A stretch of 64,000 bases of DNA, taken from the NCBI GenBank assembly GCA_011316305.1, contig SAUG01000044.1, forward strand, positions 647,711 through 711,710, read 5' to 3'. Shown here piece after piece: positions 12,155-24,018 of the stretch. The DNA comes from Rusavskia elegans. Taxonomy: Eukaryota > Ascomycota > Lecanoromycetes > Teloschistales > Teloschistaceae. The translations under genes and the position numbers were made by a program. Positions within the stretch are counted from its first letter, which is position 1. Each line of letters begins with the position of its first letter. Under the pieces are notes generated by a model. That model searched no databases, was not told the DNA's origin, and saw only the letters and a program-made list of their open reading frames with translations.

Positions 12155-13082
12155 AGCCAATCGATGTTGACTTTGAGTTGAGCTAGCCTCATAGCGTCGT
12201 GCTAATGCTGTCGGACATGAGCTACCAGAGTGATCTACCAGGCGTAACCGCGGCAGGTCATGTTCAGCGTCTGATAGTGCCTTTCTGTGGAGGCGAAAAG
12301 TTTTAGCACAAACTTTGTAGGCGCCCGGCAGTTCGCACGACCTTTTCAGCAAGGGTACCCTGATCATCTTAGCTCCTCGCGGGAACTTCTCCCAAATTGT
12401 AAAAGTGGCTCTTGTAAGCGCTCGACATGAGATCCTTATGGTGCACACGATGCTTCAACGAGTTAGACCTGGTTCCTTGCGGCTTGACCGTCGGGATTCT
12501 TTCCCCGAAGATTTAAACCCTTATCCTCATCATCCTTAGGGGAAGTCGAGGCATCCATCTCCAGGCAATTCGGTACTCACCCTTGAGGGTTCATGCTTTA
12601 CCGACTTTAAATCAACGGCAATGATCCCTGGAAAGACATGTCCCGCTCGTAGGCTCGGTGGAAGACTCATCCCAGAGGAAAATTTGGCGATCCAATTGCC
12701 AGCTCAGGCGTTTGAAACTAGTGCCAGACATTCTAGGAATGATATTAGCGCTCTAAGAACCGAGGCATTATTGGAAATGAACGGCAAGATAGGACCCAGC
12801 AACGGCTATAATAAGACTTGCTCTATCTTGGACCACCCCCTTGTACACTCCGCGTCTCGGATGTCAGCCAAAGCCCCTGATCACCGTGACTGACAATGAT
12901 TGGCCTCGGTAATGGTCTTGTGCTTCCAGGAACTCTGTCTGATGGCTGAGACCTACGTCGAAAATGGCAGCCGTTTTGGGAGGCTGTTGCTGACACTTGT
13001 TTCACGATCGCATGCTATACTGAGGTTTTCTGTGTGCGCGGCAAATGAGACCTGGTGGAATTGTTTAGAGACCAATGGATGC
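12155..13082. other. Intergenic, no supported gene
   Basis: Short frames on both strands (for example an ATG frame at 12621-12893) lack any recognisable feature. I see no convincing exon. Confidence 0.35.
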
Positions 13083-13088
13083 TATAAA
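13083..13088 (+). promoter_or_regulatory. TATA box of the coiled-coil gene
   Basis: TATAAA lies 75 bp upstream of the chosen ATG at 13163. An earlier in-frame ATG at 13094 is only 6 bp after the TATA sequence and would probably precede transcription start. Confidence 0.5.
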
Positions 13089-13162
13089 AGCGTATGCATC
13101 TTCGCTTTGAGATACAAACAGCAGTCATTTTTGCTCTTTTCTATTCCGTTACCCTCTGCATC

Positions 13163-13984
13163 ATGTCACGCGAGGAAGTCGAGATTCTCAAATGGTTTAA
13201 GCGCTGCGCAAGCGTGGAGCAAGGATTGCAAAACAAGATTATAGGTCTTACCGACCAGGTAAATCTACTTAGCAGGAACCTCAATACTTGTGTGGTGCAA
13301 TTGAATCACAAACAACATAGCCTGCAATCTACGATCAGCACTTTGAACGCCGCCAATAAGCAAATACAAGATCTAGAACAAGCATTCTTACAGTCAGAGA
13401 GGAGCCGGGAAATTTGCGAAAATGAACTCCAATTCGAAAAGAACTCGCACTCGACTACAAAAGATTACCTTGCCCAGGAATTCGAAAAACACCATCGTGC
13501 TGCCAGCGCTTTAGAACGCCAAGGGCAAGCAATGAAAAACCTTTCCGACTTCTTGGAGTTGATGCAAGGCACTTCAGACCAAGCCAAAGAAGCTACTGTT
13601 CAGGCTCTCACCCATCGAGATGACATAGGCACGATGTTGCTGCAATCGGACGACAAGGAGCAGGCTCTCGCCGAGCTCGAAGATCAGAGGGAACTAGAAC
13701 ACGCGCAATTTGAGGACACCGCCATATACTATCGGGAACAATGTTTGAAATGTCACCAGTATACCAGCACTGAGATCAATGGCCCAATGGCTCACAAGAT
13801 CAATAGGCCGACGGCTCATGAGATCAATGGCCCGATAGAAATTGGGTCGACGGAAGAGGCATCGCATGAATCCGTCGTCGCAGGGAGACGAGTCAGGAGC
13901 AAGAGAATGCGAGCACAGCGGGGCCGTATTGCAGGAGAGACGCACACACTTACCGAACCCTCTGAAATAGGGACAAGATTTTGA
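13163..13984 (+). CDS. Coiled-coil hypothetical protein with octapeptide repeats
   Basis: This single-exon frame encodes 273 residues from MSREEVE. Using the upstream ATG at 13094 would add 23 residues that look like leader DNA. Residues ~15-200 are rich in Leu, Gln, Glu and Lys with heptad spacing and few prolines, so they should form a long coiled coil. A 24-bp tandem repeat at about 13773-13838 gives 2.7 octapeptides of the form INGPMAHK / INRPTAHE / INGPIEIG. The tail is strongly basic (GRRVRSKRMRAQRGR), resembling a nuclear or nucleic-acid-binding signal. No enzymatic domain is visible. A scaffold or structural role is inference only. Confidence 0.65.
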   Translation: MSREEVEILKWFKRCASVEQGLQNKIIGLTDQVNLLSRNLNTCVVQLNHKQHSLQSTISTLNAANKQIQDLEQAFLQSERSREICENELQFEKNSHSTTKDYLAQEFEKHHRAASALERQGQAMKNLSDFLELMQGTSDQAKEATVQALTHRDDIGTMLLQSDDKEQALAELEDQRELEHAQFEDTAIYYREQCLKCHQYTSTEINGPMAHKINRPTAHEINGPIEIGSTEEASHESVVAGRRVRSKRMRAQRGRIAGETHTLTEPSEIGTRF

Positions 13985-14488
13985 CTGAAGCTTGCTTTGG
14001 CGGTTAGGATTCCTTGTTTGGTGGTGTCATGTCTGGTGGTATTGTTTGCGGGCTCCTCCGCGACCGTGCTTCATGAATCTCTCCAAAATAAGTTTTTGTG
14101 CTGGCTGCTGCAGATATTTTCGACTCATACAACCTTGCCATGCTCTCTGCTTATGAATCACGGTTCGGCTACGATTTGTTGTCGTTTGGGCTGAACATTC
14201 CGTGTCGGTAATTGCTGATCGACGAGTCTTCGCTCTCTACAATTGTGCCGCTTTGACCAAGCAACGGGCAACGTTCGGTACGACGGCTTCTACTGAAAGG
14301 CTCCTCTCCACCTGTGAAGAGTGACTGCTCGCTCGTTCGATAGAAAAATGGCACGGTTGGACATCCGGCATCGATATCGGGATCCTCCTTTCCATTGAAG
14401 AGATCACATGAGATATTTTAAGGGTCTTGATCGGTAGGCACCACATGATCACTAAAGGGCACTATTGAGATTACTAAAGAGCACCACA
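13985..14488. other. Right end of gene island 1
   Basis: This is unique DNA with normal composition and no supported gene. Two similar blocks near the end (GATCACTAAAGGGCAC at about 14448 and GATTACTAAAGAGCAC at about 14469) form a short imperfect direct repeat. The island stops abruptly at the terminus of the ~1-kb repeat. Confidence 0.45.
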
Positions 14489-15447
14489 CCCTCCTGGAAA
14501 GCTTTTGACTGGGGTGATATTGAGTTTATATATATATATATTTTATCAACGTTATATACGGCAACGTATAATATATTTTACGAATAACGAAACTTTTACC
14601 GCCAAAAGTATATTCGTCAGATAAAGTTAATAGCGTAAATAATTACTTTTATTTAACGATTTTTTTCTTTAATCGATTACGAATTTTCTACTATCTATTT
14701 TTTTTTCCATATTATAAATAACTATAGTTATTTGATATTTCCGCTACAACCATCGACTATATTGCGAAATGAATATTTATATTTATCGCCTCGGCTATAT
14801 ATATAATATAATTTATATTTAAACGTTTTACTAAACTGATAAAATATTTTATATCCCGTATAGATTTAAAAAGAGTACTAGCTAGTATAAAAGAATCACT
14901 AGCTAGTACGCTAGCTACTTTAGCTAGAAGTTTTACCCGATCGATCAAAATAAAAGGATATAGAAAAATCGGATAACGCCGTTTAAAAACGATAAAAAAA
15001 AGATTTTTATTATAGCCGATATAGATTATTCCGGCTATAATAAAATAGTTGACGTCCGTAGAAATAGATATAATTATAATAGATATACTACCCTCTGGTT
15101 AAGTTTATAGCTATTGCTATTACGGAAGTATCTACGTATAGAACAGATTTTAATAAATTATAGTATTCACGAAAAGTATATATTACTAGTGAAAATAGAA
15201 GGATAAAAAAACGATATCTGCGAGGTATATTTATCTATAAGAAACTCTACGTTATATCATCGATAGAAAGATATAAAATATTACTAAATAAATTTAAATT
15301 AAAATACCAAAAAATCGTAATTTATATTAAATAAACTAGAGTATAAATTCTACTATTTTCCATTCGATACTAGTAAACTAATATCTAGTTTATTTATCGA
15401 ACCACTGGTTTACCGGATATTAAAACTAAAATCAAAATATTAACTAA
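14489..15447 (+). mobile_element. ~1-kb repeat family, copy 3
   Basis: This copy starts CCCTCCTGGAAAGC, aligning with the left ends of copies 1 and 7, and ends in AACTAA. It is RIP-mutated from near its first bases while the island sequence before it is not. I find no matching flanking duplication, so one flank may have been lost by rearrangement. The minus strand keeps a frame at 14757-14948 with MIDRVKLLAKVASVL, matching the peptide in copy 2. Confidence 0.7.
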
Positions 15448-15542
15448 ATAAATAAATATATAAACAAAGTACTACTAGATACTAAAAAATACTTCGTTTG
15501 ATTAGATATAGTATTTTTGATCCGACTAATTTAGACTAGCCG

Positions 15543-15853
15543 TTCCTCGCCGAAATGGGTTGGAGAAATCTATTGGAATTTGATGTAGTAGACCTTTTTA
15601 AATTGGTATGGTATAGGTTTTAAAAGTCTTTAATTTAATTTATTTAAATACTATAGATTTTTTAAGTTATTCTACGCGTTATTCTATCTATTTCTTCGTT
15701 TTAAATATATATATTAGACTTAAAATAGGCCTTTTATATCCTCTACGAATAAATCTATACTATTTATACTCTATACTATTCTCTATCAAACTCTATTGGT
15801 ATAGATTTTGAATTCTAAAACCTATATCAATCTAATTCATTCCGGCGAGAGAC
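15543..15853. mobile_element. MITE-like element, CTCGCCGGAATGGGTTGG family
   Basis: The left end is TTCCTCGCCGAAATGGGTTGG and the right end is the inverse (CAATCTAATTCATTCCGGCG, then AGAG). It is ~310 bp long, has no coding potential and is RIP-affected inside. The next element begins directly at its right end. Confidence 0.65.
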
Positions 15854-16748
15854 TGGCCGTCGATTCAGGTTTCGAACTCGAGTTAGCTAATTCGATCTAA
15901 TCCGAATTTGGTTAGACTAAAATATAATCCGATCCGATCGGATTTCGGATTCTAAATTATAATCCGAACCGACCCGCTAGAACTGCTAAATCTTAATATA
16001 ACAATATAAAGCTAGTAAAACTTTTATATAAATTAACAGAAAAAAAATTCTAATCAATTAATTATACTAGCTAGAAAGATTATAATTCGTAGAAATAAAC
16101 GATCTAGATATATAATTTTTACTATACTATTAATAATATAATATCTTAAATTTATTTTATAGTCGGGTCGAATCCGGATTAGATTATTAAATAATCTAAT
16201 CCGAATTCGACCCGCTGAAATTCAAGTCGGATCTAGGTCGGATTATTAAAATCTAGTCGAATATCCGACGATTCGATAGAAATTCGACCCGAACCGGCCA
16301 ATCTAGACAAATTGAACGTTTAGAATCTATAGATTTACTTTATTTTCTAAAAATTTTATCGAAAATTTCTTTTTAATACCAATCTTCGTAGCCTAAATAT
16401 TAAAAGTTAAGAATATAAAATATAAAGTTAAAACTTTTACGTATTATATATATTCTCTTTAGCTATTAGATTTAAAACAATCTATTATATACGACTAGAA
16501 TTGGATTTAGATTTGATTATTATTTACTATTTAATAGTAAAATATCGACGTCTATTTAAATAATATCTAAAGTATTAACGTAAATATATAGTAAAAATAG
16601 GGTTTTTTTAGAGTTATAATATAGAATAGGAGATTTAGCGGCTTTAACGAATCAATCCGACCCGACTCGAGTCGGACTATTTTTTAACTCGATATGGATC
16701 GGATCGGATTAGTTAATCTGGATTCGAAATCCGACCCGACGGCCAGAC
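15852..16748. mobile_element. Inverted-repeat element, GACTGGCC family, copy 1
   Basis: The left end is GACTGGCCGTCG and the right end is CCGACCCGACGGCCAG, its inverse. Long stretches next to both ends are dense in CGGGTCGGAT and CCGACCCG motifs, with an AT-rich centre. It encodes no visible protein. Better-preserved copies end in GGCCAGTC followed by TA, compatible with a TA-targeting Tc1/mariner-type MITE. Confidence 0.6.
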
Positions 16749-17160
16749 AAAAACTGATAGATATCCGGCGTATCGTAGTACTTTTACCTTTAAAATTAGA
16801 ATATAATCAAATCGTTTTGAATATCTATTTTAAATTTATATTTCTAAAATAGATAGCTTATAGATAAATTCGTATTTATCAAATAGTTTTTTAAACTTTT
16901 TTTTAATATTAATTTTTTATCTAAATAGAAAAAAACTACGGTTTAGATTTCTTTTAATATATTTTTATAATTTGAAAATCTGTTTTAATATTGGCTAAAA
17001 ATAATAAATAATAATTGAAAGTAGATTATATATTATTCGATAAAATAGTTTATCTAACTTTTTTAATAAATTAGAGATAATCGAATATAACTAGTATAGT
17101 ATAAAAATTCTATATATATTTAATACGAGTACTTTATTATAGTTCGTAAATCTTATTTTA

Positions 17161-17570
17161 GACTGGTCGTCGGGTCGGATTTCGAATCCGATTTCGACCC
17201 GCCAAAACCTTTTCTCCTATAATATAATATTAAAAAATTTTATTTTTTCGATTTTAAAAATTTATTACTAGGTATTAAATAATATTAAAGTCATCGTTTA
17301 TATATATATATTAATTCCTTATATTATTTATTCTATACTATCTTTAAAAACTTTTATATCCTTCTATATAATATAAATTATAATTATAAATCGGATCAAA
17401 TCGTATTAAATCAGATTTTCGGATCTAATTTTATAATCCGTTTCGATTTTCGAATCTAATTTTAGAATTCGATTCGATCTATTTAGTAGGTCGAATCTAA
17501 TCCGATTTACTAAAATCGGATCGGATATTCGAAAATTCGATCAAAATTCGACTCGAAATAACCAATTTAT
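17161..17570. mobile_element. Inverted-repeat element, GACTGGCC family, copy 2 (right end lost)
   Basis: It starts TTA|GACTGGTCGTCGGGTCGG and contains two clusters of CGGATTTCGAATCCGA-like motifs (to about 17215 and about 17390-17565). The expected GGCCAGTC terminus on the right is missing or mutated beyond recognition. Confidence 0.5.
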
Positions 17571-17619
17571 TTTATTTTATCTATTATTTAAAACAAATAT
17601 AAATTAACGTTATTAGTAG

Positions 17620-17985
17620 TATTAAAAATAGTTAATATTAGTTATAAATCGTTTTGGATTGAATAGCCGCGAGGAATACTAGTATTATATTTTTTCTATT
17701 ATTTATATTATTTTCGATAAATTAGTAAATTTAGTTTTCGATATATATAAATACTATCTTTCCGTTTCGCTTTAAATAGAAGCGGCGAGAATACTATTAT
17801 CTTCAAGTACTAATTATTAGATAATTAATAGAATCTACGTTTATTGTTTAATTCGGAATATAGTTAATTTTAGTAATAGTAAAAATTTCATTTCCATTAG
17901 AAATATCGATATTAATATCGATGGTTCTATATACTGGAAGAAATATTCATTATTCGCCCGTAATTTTATATAATCTATTTATATA
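17620..17985. repeat. Dispersed ~370-bp repeat, copy 1
   Basis: This stretch is similar to 48185-48545. The clearest shared part is TAATATCGATGGTTCTATAT and its surroundings near 17910. Both are RIP-mutated and encode nothing recognisable. They are probably fragments of one transposon. Confidence 0.45.
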
Positions 17986-18059
17986 ATCTCTTTTTTTTCT
18001 GAATACTCTTTTTTTTTTTTTTGAATGATTTCGATCTGAAAATATAGAAAATTATTATA

Positions 18060-18999
18060 TATTTAAATATATATATATTAATAACGTTCTATACGGTAAC
18101 GAATATTGTATTTTACGTATAAAAAAAATTTTATAGCTAAAAATAAATTCGACAAACAGAATATATAATATAGTTGATTACTTTTATTTAATTATATTCA
18201 TTTTTATTGGATTACGAATCTTCTACTATATAAATATAACTTTATAATTTAATGTTCGCGGTCTATCAGTCTAATTTCGATATAATAAATATTTATAAAT
18301 ATCTAATATCTCCGTTATAACCTTTTACTATACTACGAAATAACGATCTATAATTTTTATCTCGGCTATATCTATTATATAACCCGTATCTAAATATTCT
18401 ACTAATTTATTAAAATATTTCTTAACTCGAATAGCTTTATAAAAGTCGTTAGCTAGTATTTTAGCTAGTACGGCTGGAAGCTTTATCTTTAAACTAGATA
18501 TAGAAAGATTAGATAGCGCGTTTTAAAAACGGTAAAAAAGAGATTTTTATTATAGTCGATATAGATTACTTTAACTATAATAATATAGTCGACGTATAAA
18601 AAGATAGATATAATATTATAGATATATTCTTCCATTGTTAAATTAAAAGCTATAGTAGTTATAGAAATTTATACGTATGTAAAAGATTTTTGTAAATCGT
18701 AGTATTTCAAAAAATATAATATTATAGAATATATATTGCTAGTAAAATTAAAGAAAAAGAAATAATAACTACGAAGTATATTTAGCTATATAAACTTCTA
18801 TATTATAATATCGATAGAAGAATATATTATATTATTATCTAATTAAAAATTAAAATTCTATAAAACTATTATATATATTAATTAAATCGGAATATTAATT
18901 CTACTATCGTATCGCCGATACTAGTTTATTAACGTTTAATTTATTTATCGAACCACTAATTTACCGGATACTAAAATCAAAATCAAAAATTAATCAAAT
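18060..18999 (+). mobile_element. ~1-kb repeat family, copy 4
   Basis: It aligns with the family from the TTAATAACGTTCTATACGGTAA landmark to the ACCACTAATTTACCGGATACTAAA end. It is heavily RIP-mutated and the left tip is degraded. Its right ~300 bp face the inverted fragment at 19186-19482. Confidence 0.65.
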
Positions 19000-19185
19000 A
19001 TAATCTTTTTTTTATAGAAGCGATAGCGTAGATTATCGTTATATTTATTAATTATAGCATCTCTATTAAAATTCTATAAGATTCGAAAATGGATATTAAA
19101 AATAGAATATTTTTTTAGATTACTATTAGTATTTCATTATATCTATTTGAATTATTTAATAATTTTATTATTAGTTTTTGATTTT

Positions 19186-19482
19186 GTTAATTTATTTTGG
19201 TTTTAGTACTCGGTAAACCAGTGGTTCGGTAAATAAATCAAGCGTTAATATATCAACATTGAATATACGGTAGCAGAACTTATATCTTAATTTAGTTAAC
19301 GTAAATAACGGTTTTTACTATAGAATTTCAATTCAAATTTGTTTAGTAATATAACGTATCCTTCTACCGATAATTTAATTAACGTAGAAATTTTCACAGA
19401 TAAATATACCTCGCAGTCCTCGCTTCTTTTTCTTTTACCAGCAATATAAGTCCTACAATACTATATCCTCGCAAGCAATTAG
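19186..19482 (-). mobile_element. ~1-kb repeat family, copy 5 (truncated, inverted)
   Basis: This holds only the A-rich-end ~300 bp of the family, in reverse orientation. It starts GTTAATTTATTTTGGTTTT and breaks off after about CCTCGCAAGC. Together with copy 4 it forms an inverted repeat of ~300-bp arms around a ~190-bp spacer. Confidence 0.65.
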
Positions 19483-20860
19483 TTTTATATAAACTACTTA
19501 TATATTAATACTATCTTTAAAGAAGTAGTTTATTTTATAAAAATATTTAGATACTCTTCCGCGAAATGATAGATTTTCTTTATTTTTTTCTCTTTTATCT
19601 TTATCTTTATTACCGTCAGTTTTACTTCCGGCGGCGGAAAAGACGATATAGAATATATTATCTTTATTATTATATATTTTATATTATTGATAATTTTTAC
19701 TATCAATTTTTCTAAAATTTCGAATAAGAATTGTAATATATATATATAAAAATTAGATAAATATTTTCGATCGTAATTATAAAATCGCGGAATATTTATT
19801 AGAGATTTTCAACTTCGATAATTTTAATTATTATAGCTATTAGTAATATATATTGGTATTTATTTAAATATATTTTTTAAATTTTTTTATTTTATCGTTC
19901 TGTTTTGAATATTTTATAAAAATATTTAACTCCCAGTTTACAGCCTGGATCAGTTAGAAAAATTCTATTCTAAAAAGTTCGAACTGGATTCAATAGATAT
20001 ATATATTTATAATACTAAGAATCGACTAAAAAATTTCCCGTTACGGTATTAAAAATAATGTCTATAATTTTAGTAAAAGTATTTTAATAGTATTCGAAAT
20101 CAATTTGTTTTTTACGTATTCGATATTAGTATTATAAAATTCGATTGATATATTACTATAATATTTTTGAACGTAACTCTATATACTATATTAGTTATAC
20201 GATTCTTTTATAATAGAATAGATTTTACTATACTTATCTTTATAAATTTCTATTTAGTAAAATTACTAGTACGAAATTAGTAAAGTCGAATATTAGAAGT
20301 TTAGATTGATATAAAATCTTTAATTTTAAAGCTAATTATTATAGAGTTTTTATAATCTATTACCATTTACTAGCGCAAAATTTTACTAAATTAAAAAGAA
20401 AATCTTTTATAAATTTACTATTTACGTCGTTTTAAATAGAATACGTTTCTAGTAGATTTTTTTTAATAAAAGAAAGTTAATATCTCTAGAAATTCTAAAA
20501 TATCTACTAGACTATAGAATACTAATATTTGTATCCGAAAAAGCCGGAACAAAATAACGAATAATATATTATATTTTCTAATTTCTATTAAAACCGCAAT
20601 AGAAATAGATTTTCTATTCGTTAATCGCTAGAATTATTAGAAAACGTTCTTCGAAATTATCAAAAATAGTTATTTTTTATAGTCTAGATATTAAATAGAT
20701 AAATATCTATTAATTATAAAAATCTATTTATAGTAGTCTCTTAAATTTGTTTAGAAATAAAAGTAGTTTAAAAAGAAATAATAAAGCCTATTGATATTTA
20801 TATAATAATTTGTTAAATATTAATTTATTCGGCCCTTTGAAAAATCTAACCCTAATTCTA
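19483..20860. repeat. RIP-mutated AT-rich DNA, nothing recognisable
   Basis: Long AT-rich RIP-mutated sequence with no coding frame or terminal repeats I could define. Composition returns to normal after about 20860. Confidence 0.5.
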
Positions 20861-21458
20861 ATCCCGTAGAATCAAAAAGCCGCGGTTAACTAATCATCTA
20901 CCGTCATTGGTCAACGTTTTCACATCCACTAAACTCCAATGAACTCATTAGCTTATAATAGGAAGGGTGGCGGAATGGTGACTGAATATTCCGATTGATT
21001 AGAAACGTTTATTAAATTATAATATCTTCTAGTTATCTCTATAGTACTTTTCAATGATATTTTTTAGTGATTAGGCTTTATTTCAATAATATTGGGATTC
21101 TAACTGTTAAACAATAGATTATATGACAAATATTCTAATTGGCGACAACAGGTGAATTTATCATCCTATATAAATAGACTCTGTGGTAATGATAGATAAA
21201 ACATCCGGGAAAAAAGGCGTTTGTATTTATCAGAGATTTTAATCTTGATTTTTCTTCTATCAGAAACAGTATTGTAGTAAAACCTAGCTCAGAGAAATAC
21301 GAATAGATTATTCAATCACTAACTTTGCCGCCTGTATTTTCAACTTCTTCTCTTGAATTCGAGACTACGTCTTGTACATTTGACTGTTTTATTACGTTTG
21401 ACTATCTTATTACGCTTGTATCACAAGGAGTTTTAAATGGTCTGTTTGACTGATTCTT
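20861..21458. other. Left edge of gene island 2
   Basis: Normal but AT-leaning sequence with CA and TG restored. No gene is supported. Confidence 0.35.
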
Positions 21459-21824
21459 TCATCCGACGTCATATTCATCGGACCCAGCTGCTGTTCCCTC
21501 AGCCTCACGTGGAGCGAGACTGTTGGTCATATAGCGTAAGTTATTGACTGTTGTGATCCACGCTCCGTAGGGTCCACTGAAATGAAGAGAAAAATTCGAT
21601 CTCACGCTGATTTCAACTGTCGCGTTGGTATCGCAGTGCTGGTAGGATCTTGAGGAAAAGGTAGTCTGTGGAGGTATATTGCTGTTGAAAGCCGGCTTGT
21701 CCCCAATGTTTCCAAAGGATTCTCCATATGTTGATCTGGGGTCAGTATTCCTCTTATTTGAGGCCGTTTCAGGAATATTTGAAGTTGGGAACTGGCCTCG
21801 CGTAGATTCTCCTAGTGGCGTCAT
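21459..21824 (-). CDS. Hypothetical protein, 121 residues
   Basis: This is a single open frame with ATG at 21824. It is polar and rich in Ser, Thr and Asn, has one cysteine, and shows no signal peptide, membrane segment or known motif. Possible N-glycosylation sites have no meaning without a secretion signal. It may be an exon of a longer gene or an orphan. Support rests only on length and normal composition. Confidence 0.35.
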   Translation of the reverse strand: MTPLGESTRGQFPTSNIPETASNKRNTDPRSTYGESFGNIGDKPAFNSNIPPQTTFSSRSYQHCDTNATVEISVRSNFSLHFSGPYGAWITTVNNLRYMTNSLAPREAEGTAAGSDEYDVG

Positions 21825-22155
21825 ACTCTAATACTGGGAAGTCTTTCTGTCCCAAAACGCCTCTCTTATAAAGTCGCTCTTGATCATAAATCAGCTTGAT
21901 GACTTGTCAGCTGTATCGCTCTCACGTCTTTACTCGTAAATGATCAATGATCGGCAGCTCTTTACTTCTATGGCATTACCTTGGAAATCGTCACCGCTTT
22001 GGTTGAAGTTAACCATGGTATGTACGAGTTTGTTGTATGGCACGGGGAAAAGAAACTAATGAAAGTGATGACAAGGTTCTAGGTGGTCTGACTGTAAGAT
22101 TTATGACTACCTACCTACTTTCGACCTGCTAAGTCTGGATTAGATCTTGGTCCTA

Positions 22156-22921
22156 ATGTTTGGGCTTTTGAAACGGCTTTTGAATAGGCGAGCCATGCGT
22201 AGATTCGGCAATTCTTCTCTTAATCTTCGTCGGTCGAGTTTTCCATTTGGCGTCCGCGCCCTGCAACTCGAGAATGACATTGAAGATAGCAGTAGCATAT
22301 GGAGAGCACCCACTATCATTCAGCAGCCCTGTTCCGCTGTCTTATTGAATCAGAAAGAGAGGCATCAGGAAGTGATCAATCATAAGAAAAGTCCCGCTAT
22401 ACAGGAGAACCCATCTCGATTTGTGAAACAGCTACCCATTGTACATGATTTGGATCTAGACTACTTGGTATCGGCGCCCAGATTTAATATTGGAGAGACT
22501 GGACAGCTTTATCGCAGGGACAGGCCCGAAGTAAACTAAGGAAAATCTTTGCATTTGCAACACTCCGATGCTGATCCGGTAAAGACAGAATAAAAAATCA
22601 AATGTCGGACATTTGATGGATGAGACCATCAAGCTGAGTTTACCATCGCCGGTTCCCCATCAGAATGTTGCATGGCAGATACCGTACTATCCACGCGATC
22701 ATCCAGGCTCCTTCCCAAGGCCCGTGTTTTGCAATGTGTTCGAAGTGTCGCTAGATTTATCGAATGTGGCTCACATAGGGTTTGGACAGCTGCAGCGTAC
22801 AGCCTCTGCTCCTCAAATCCAGGACCATTTTCTTCCAAGTGTGCTTCCAGTATCCAAGGATGCCTATCGAGAATACTATCGTACGCTTTTTTGTGAGGAG
22901 CGAATGTTTTGTCCAGCTTGA
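22156..22921 (+). CDS. Hypothetical protein with one intron
   Basis: Exons 22156-22530 and 22589-22921 give 235 residues. The intron (22531-22588, 58 nt) begins GTAAAC, has a branch-like GCTGATC and ends GACAG. It removes the stop of the first frame and joins a second open frame in phase 0. I chose the ATG at 22156; a TTG lies nine bases earlier. The first ~30 residues (MFGLLKRLLNRRAMRRFG...) are basic and hydrophobic without acidic residues, as in many mitochondrial targeting peptides. The rest matches no family I know. A further frame, open from the sequence after CCCTAG at about 22950 to a GTAATG at 23118, could be another exon. Confidence 0.5.
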
Positions 22922-24018
22922 GATGCATCAATCTAGGTCTACTTTCCCTAGTTGCTATCATCTGTCCTCGGTCAACATGATGCACAGCAAAAGCTGAGGG
23001 AGAAGGAGCTCACGCGACAATCGATCCTTGCTTGCGAAGTGGATGATTCTCCTGATGGCAGCCTAGCCGAGGATTTTAATGGTATCAGGCAGTTGAAACA
23101 GACGTCACTCTTGCAGGTAATGTAGCATGGAAAGAACACTGATAATAAAGATCACTCATACGAACAAGACTTTCATAAAAGGTGTTGAGCTCTGAAATAC
23201 TATCGCGATCCTATTCATAGCTCCCTGTGATGACTCCTTGAGTGATGCTATTTAAAAACCATTCTAGGATGACTCTCTAAATGCTGCCGTCCGTAACTAC
23301 CAATGGAAAGGATGCTTGAGTCTCTTGAAGCCTTCTGGGTCAGACTGTTAGATTCGACAGGGTTACCTAGAGATACGTTGCGTGAAGTTATTAAAGCTTA
23401 ATTTGGATGGTTGTCACGTCATGAGTCAACGAGTGGGAATCAGCTCATTCGTGCAGAGGGGGATTTAGTAGTGGACGGTGGGACATGTCAGCACGAGGCC
23501 CCTTGCTGACAAAGCAAATTGCCCCGCTCTAGTAAACAGCTACAGAATGCAAGCGATCCTATCCAAATCTTTCAGACCTTCACTTCAGACCTCGTAATTT
23601 ATCTAGACGTCGAGTCATATCCATGGATGCCATTCTCACAGATTGGGCGACTAGTGAATATTGTCTCACATCTGGGCTCATATGCTGCACGATGCAAATT
23701 CTAGATTAATATTGGCCCCGATGAACAACGCGAATAACTAGGCAATATTGTTTGAAACATATACATCAAGCAATTTCTCGTTTTGTTCTCTCCTATTCAA
23801 TTGCGACTCTGGACCAAGATTGACAGGGAAAAAATGATCGCGTGGGTGCTCCTATGTACCAACCTTAGCAACGTAGGTAATCAACCAGGGGAGTCACACA
23901 CCATGAAAAGCTGCAACGGGTTTAGCGTACTCGAGTTCATCTATCTTCGCCGCACGCTATTTTAAGCCCCTTTTTTTCCTTCGTCGATCGATCCTTGGCA
24001 AAGCTGGAAATAATGCAT
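22922..24018. other. Intergenic with a possible extra exon
   Basis: The plus strand is open from about 22951 to 23117 in a frame reading QQKLREKELTRQSIL, between an acceptor-like CCCTAG and a donor-like GTAATG. I could not connect it in phase with the preceding gene. Nothing else is supported up to 24018. Confidence 0.3.

Noticed and set aside
12621..12893. 90-residue plus-strand frame
   Set aside because: It has an ATG but no protein-like features, no TATA and no splice partner.
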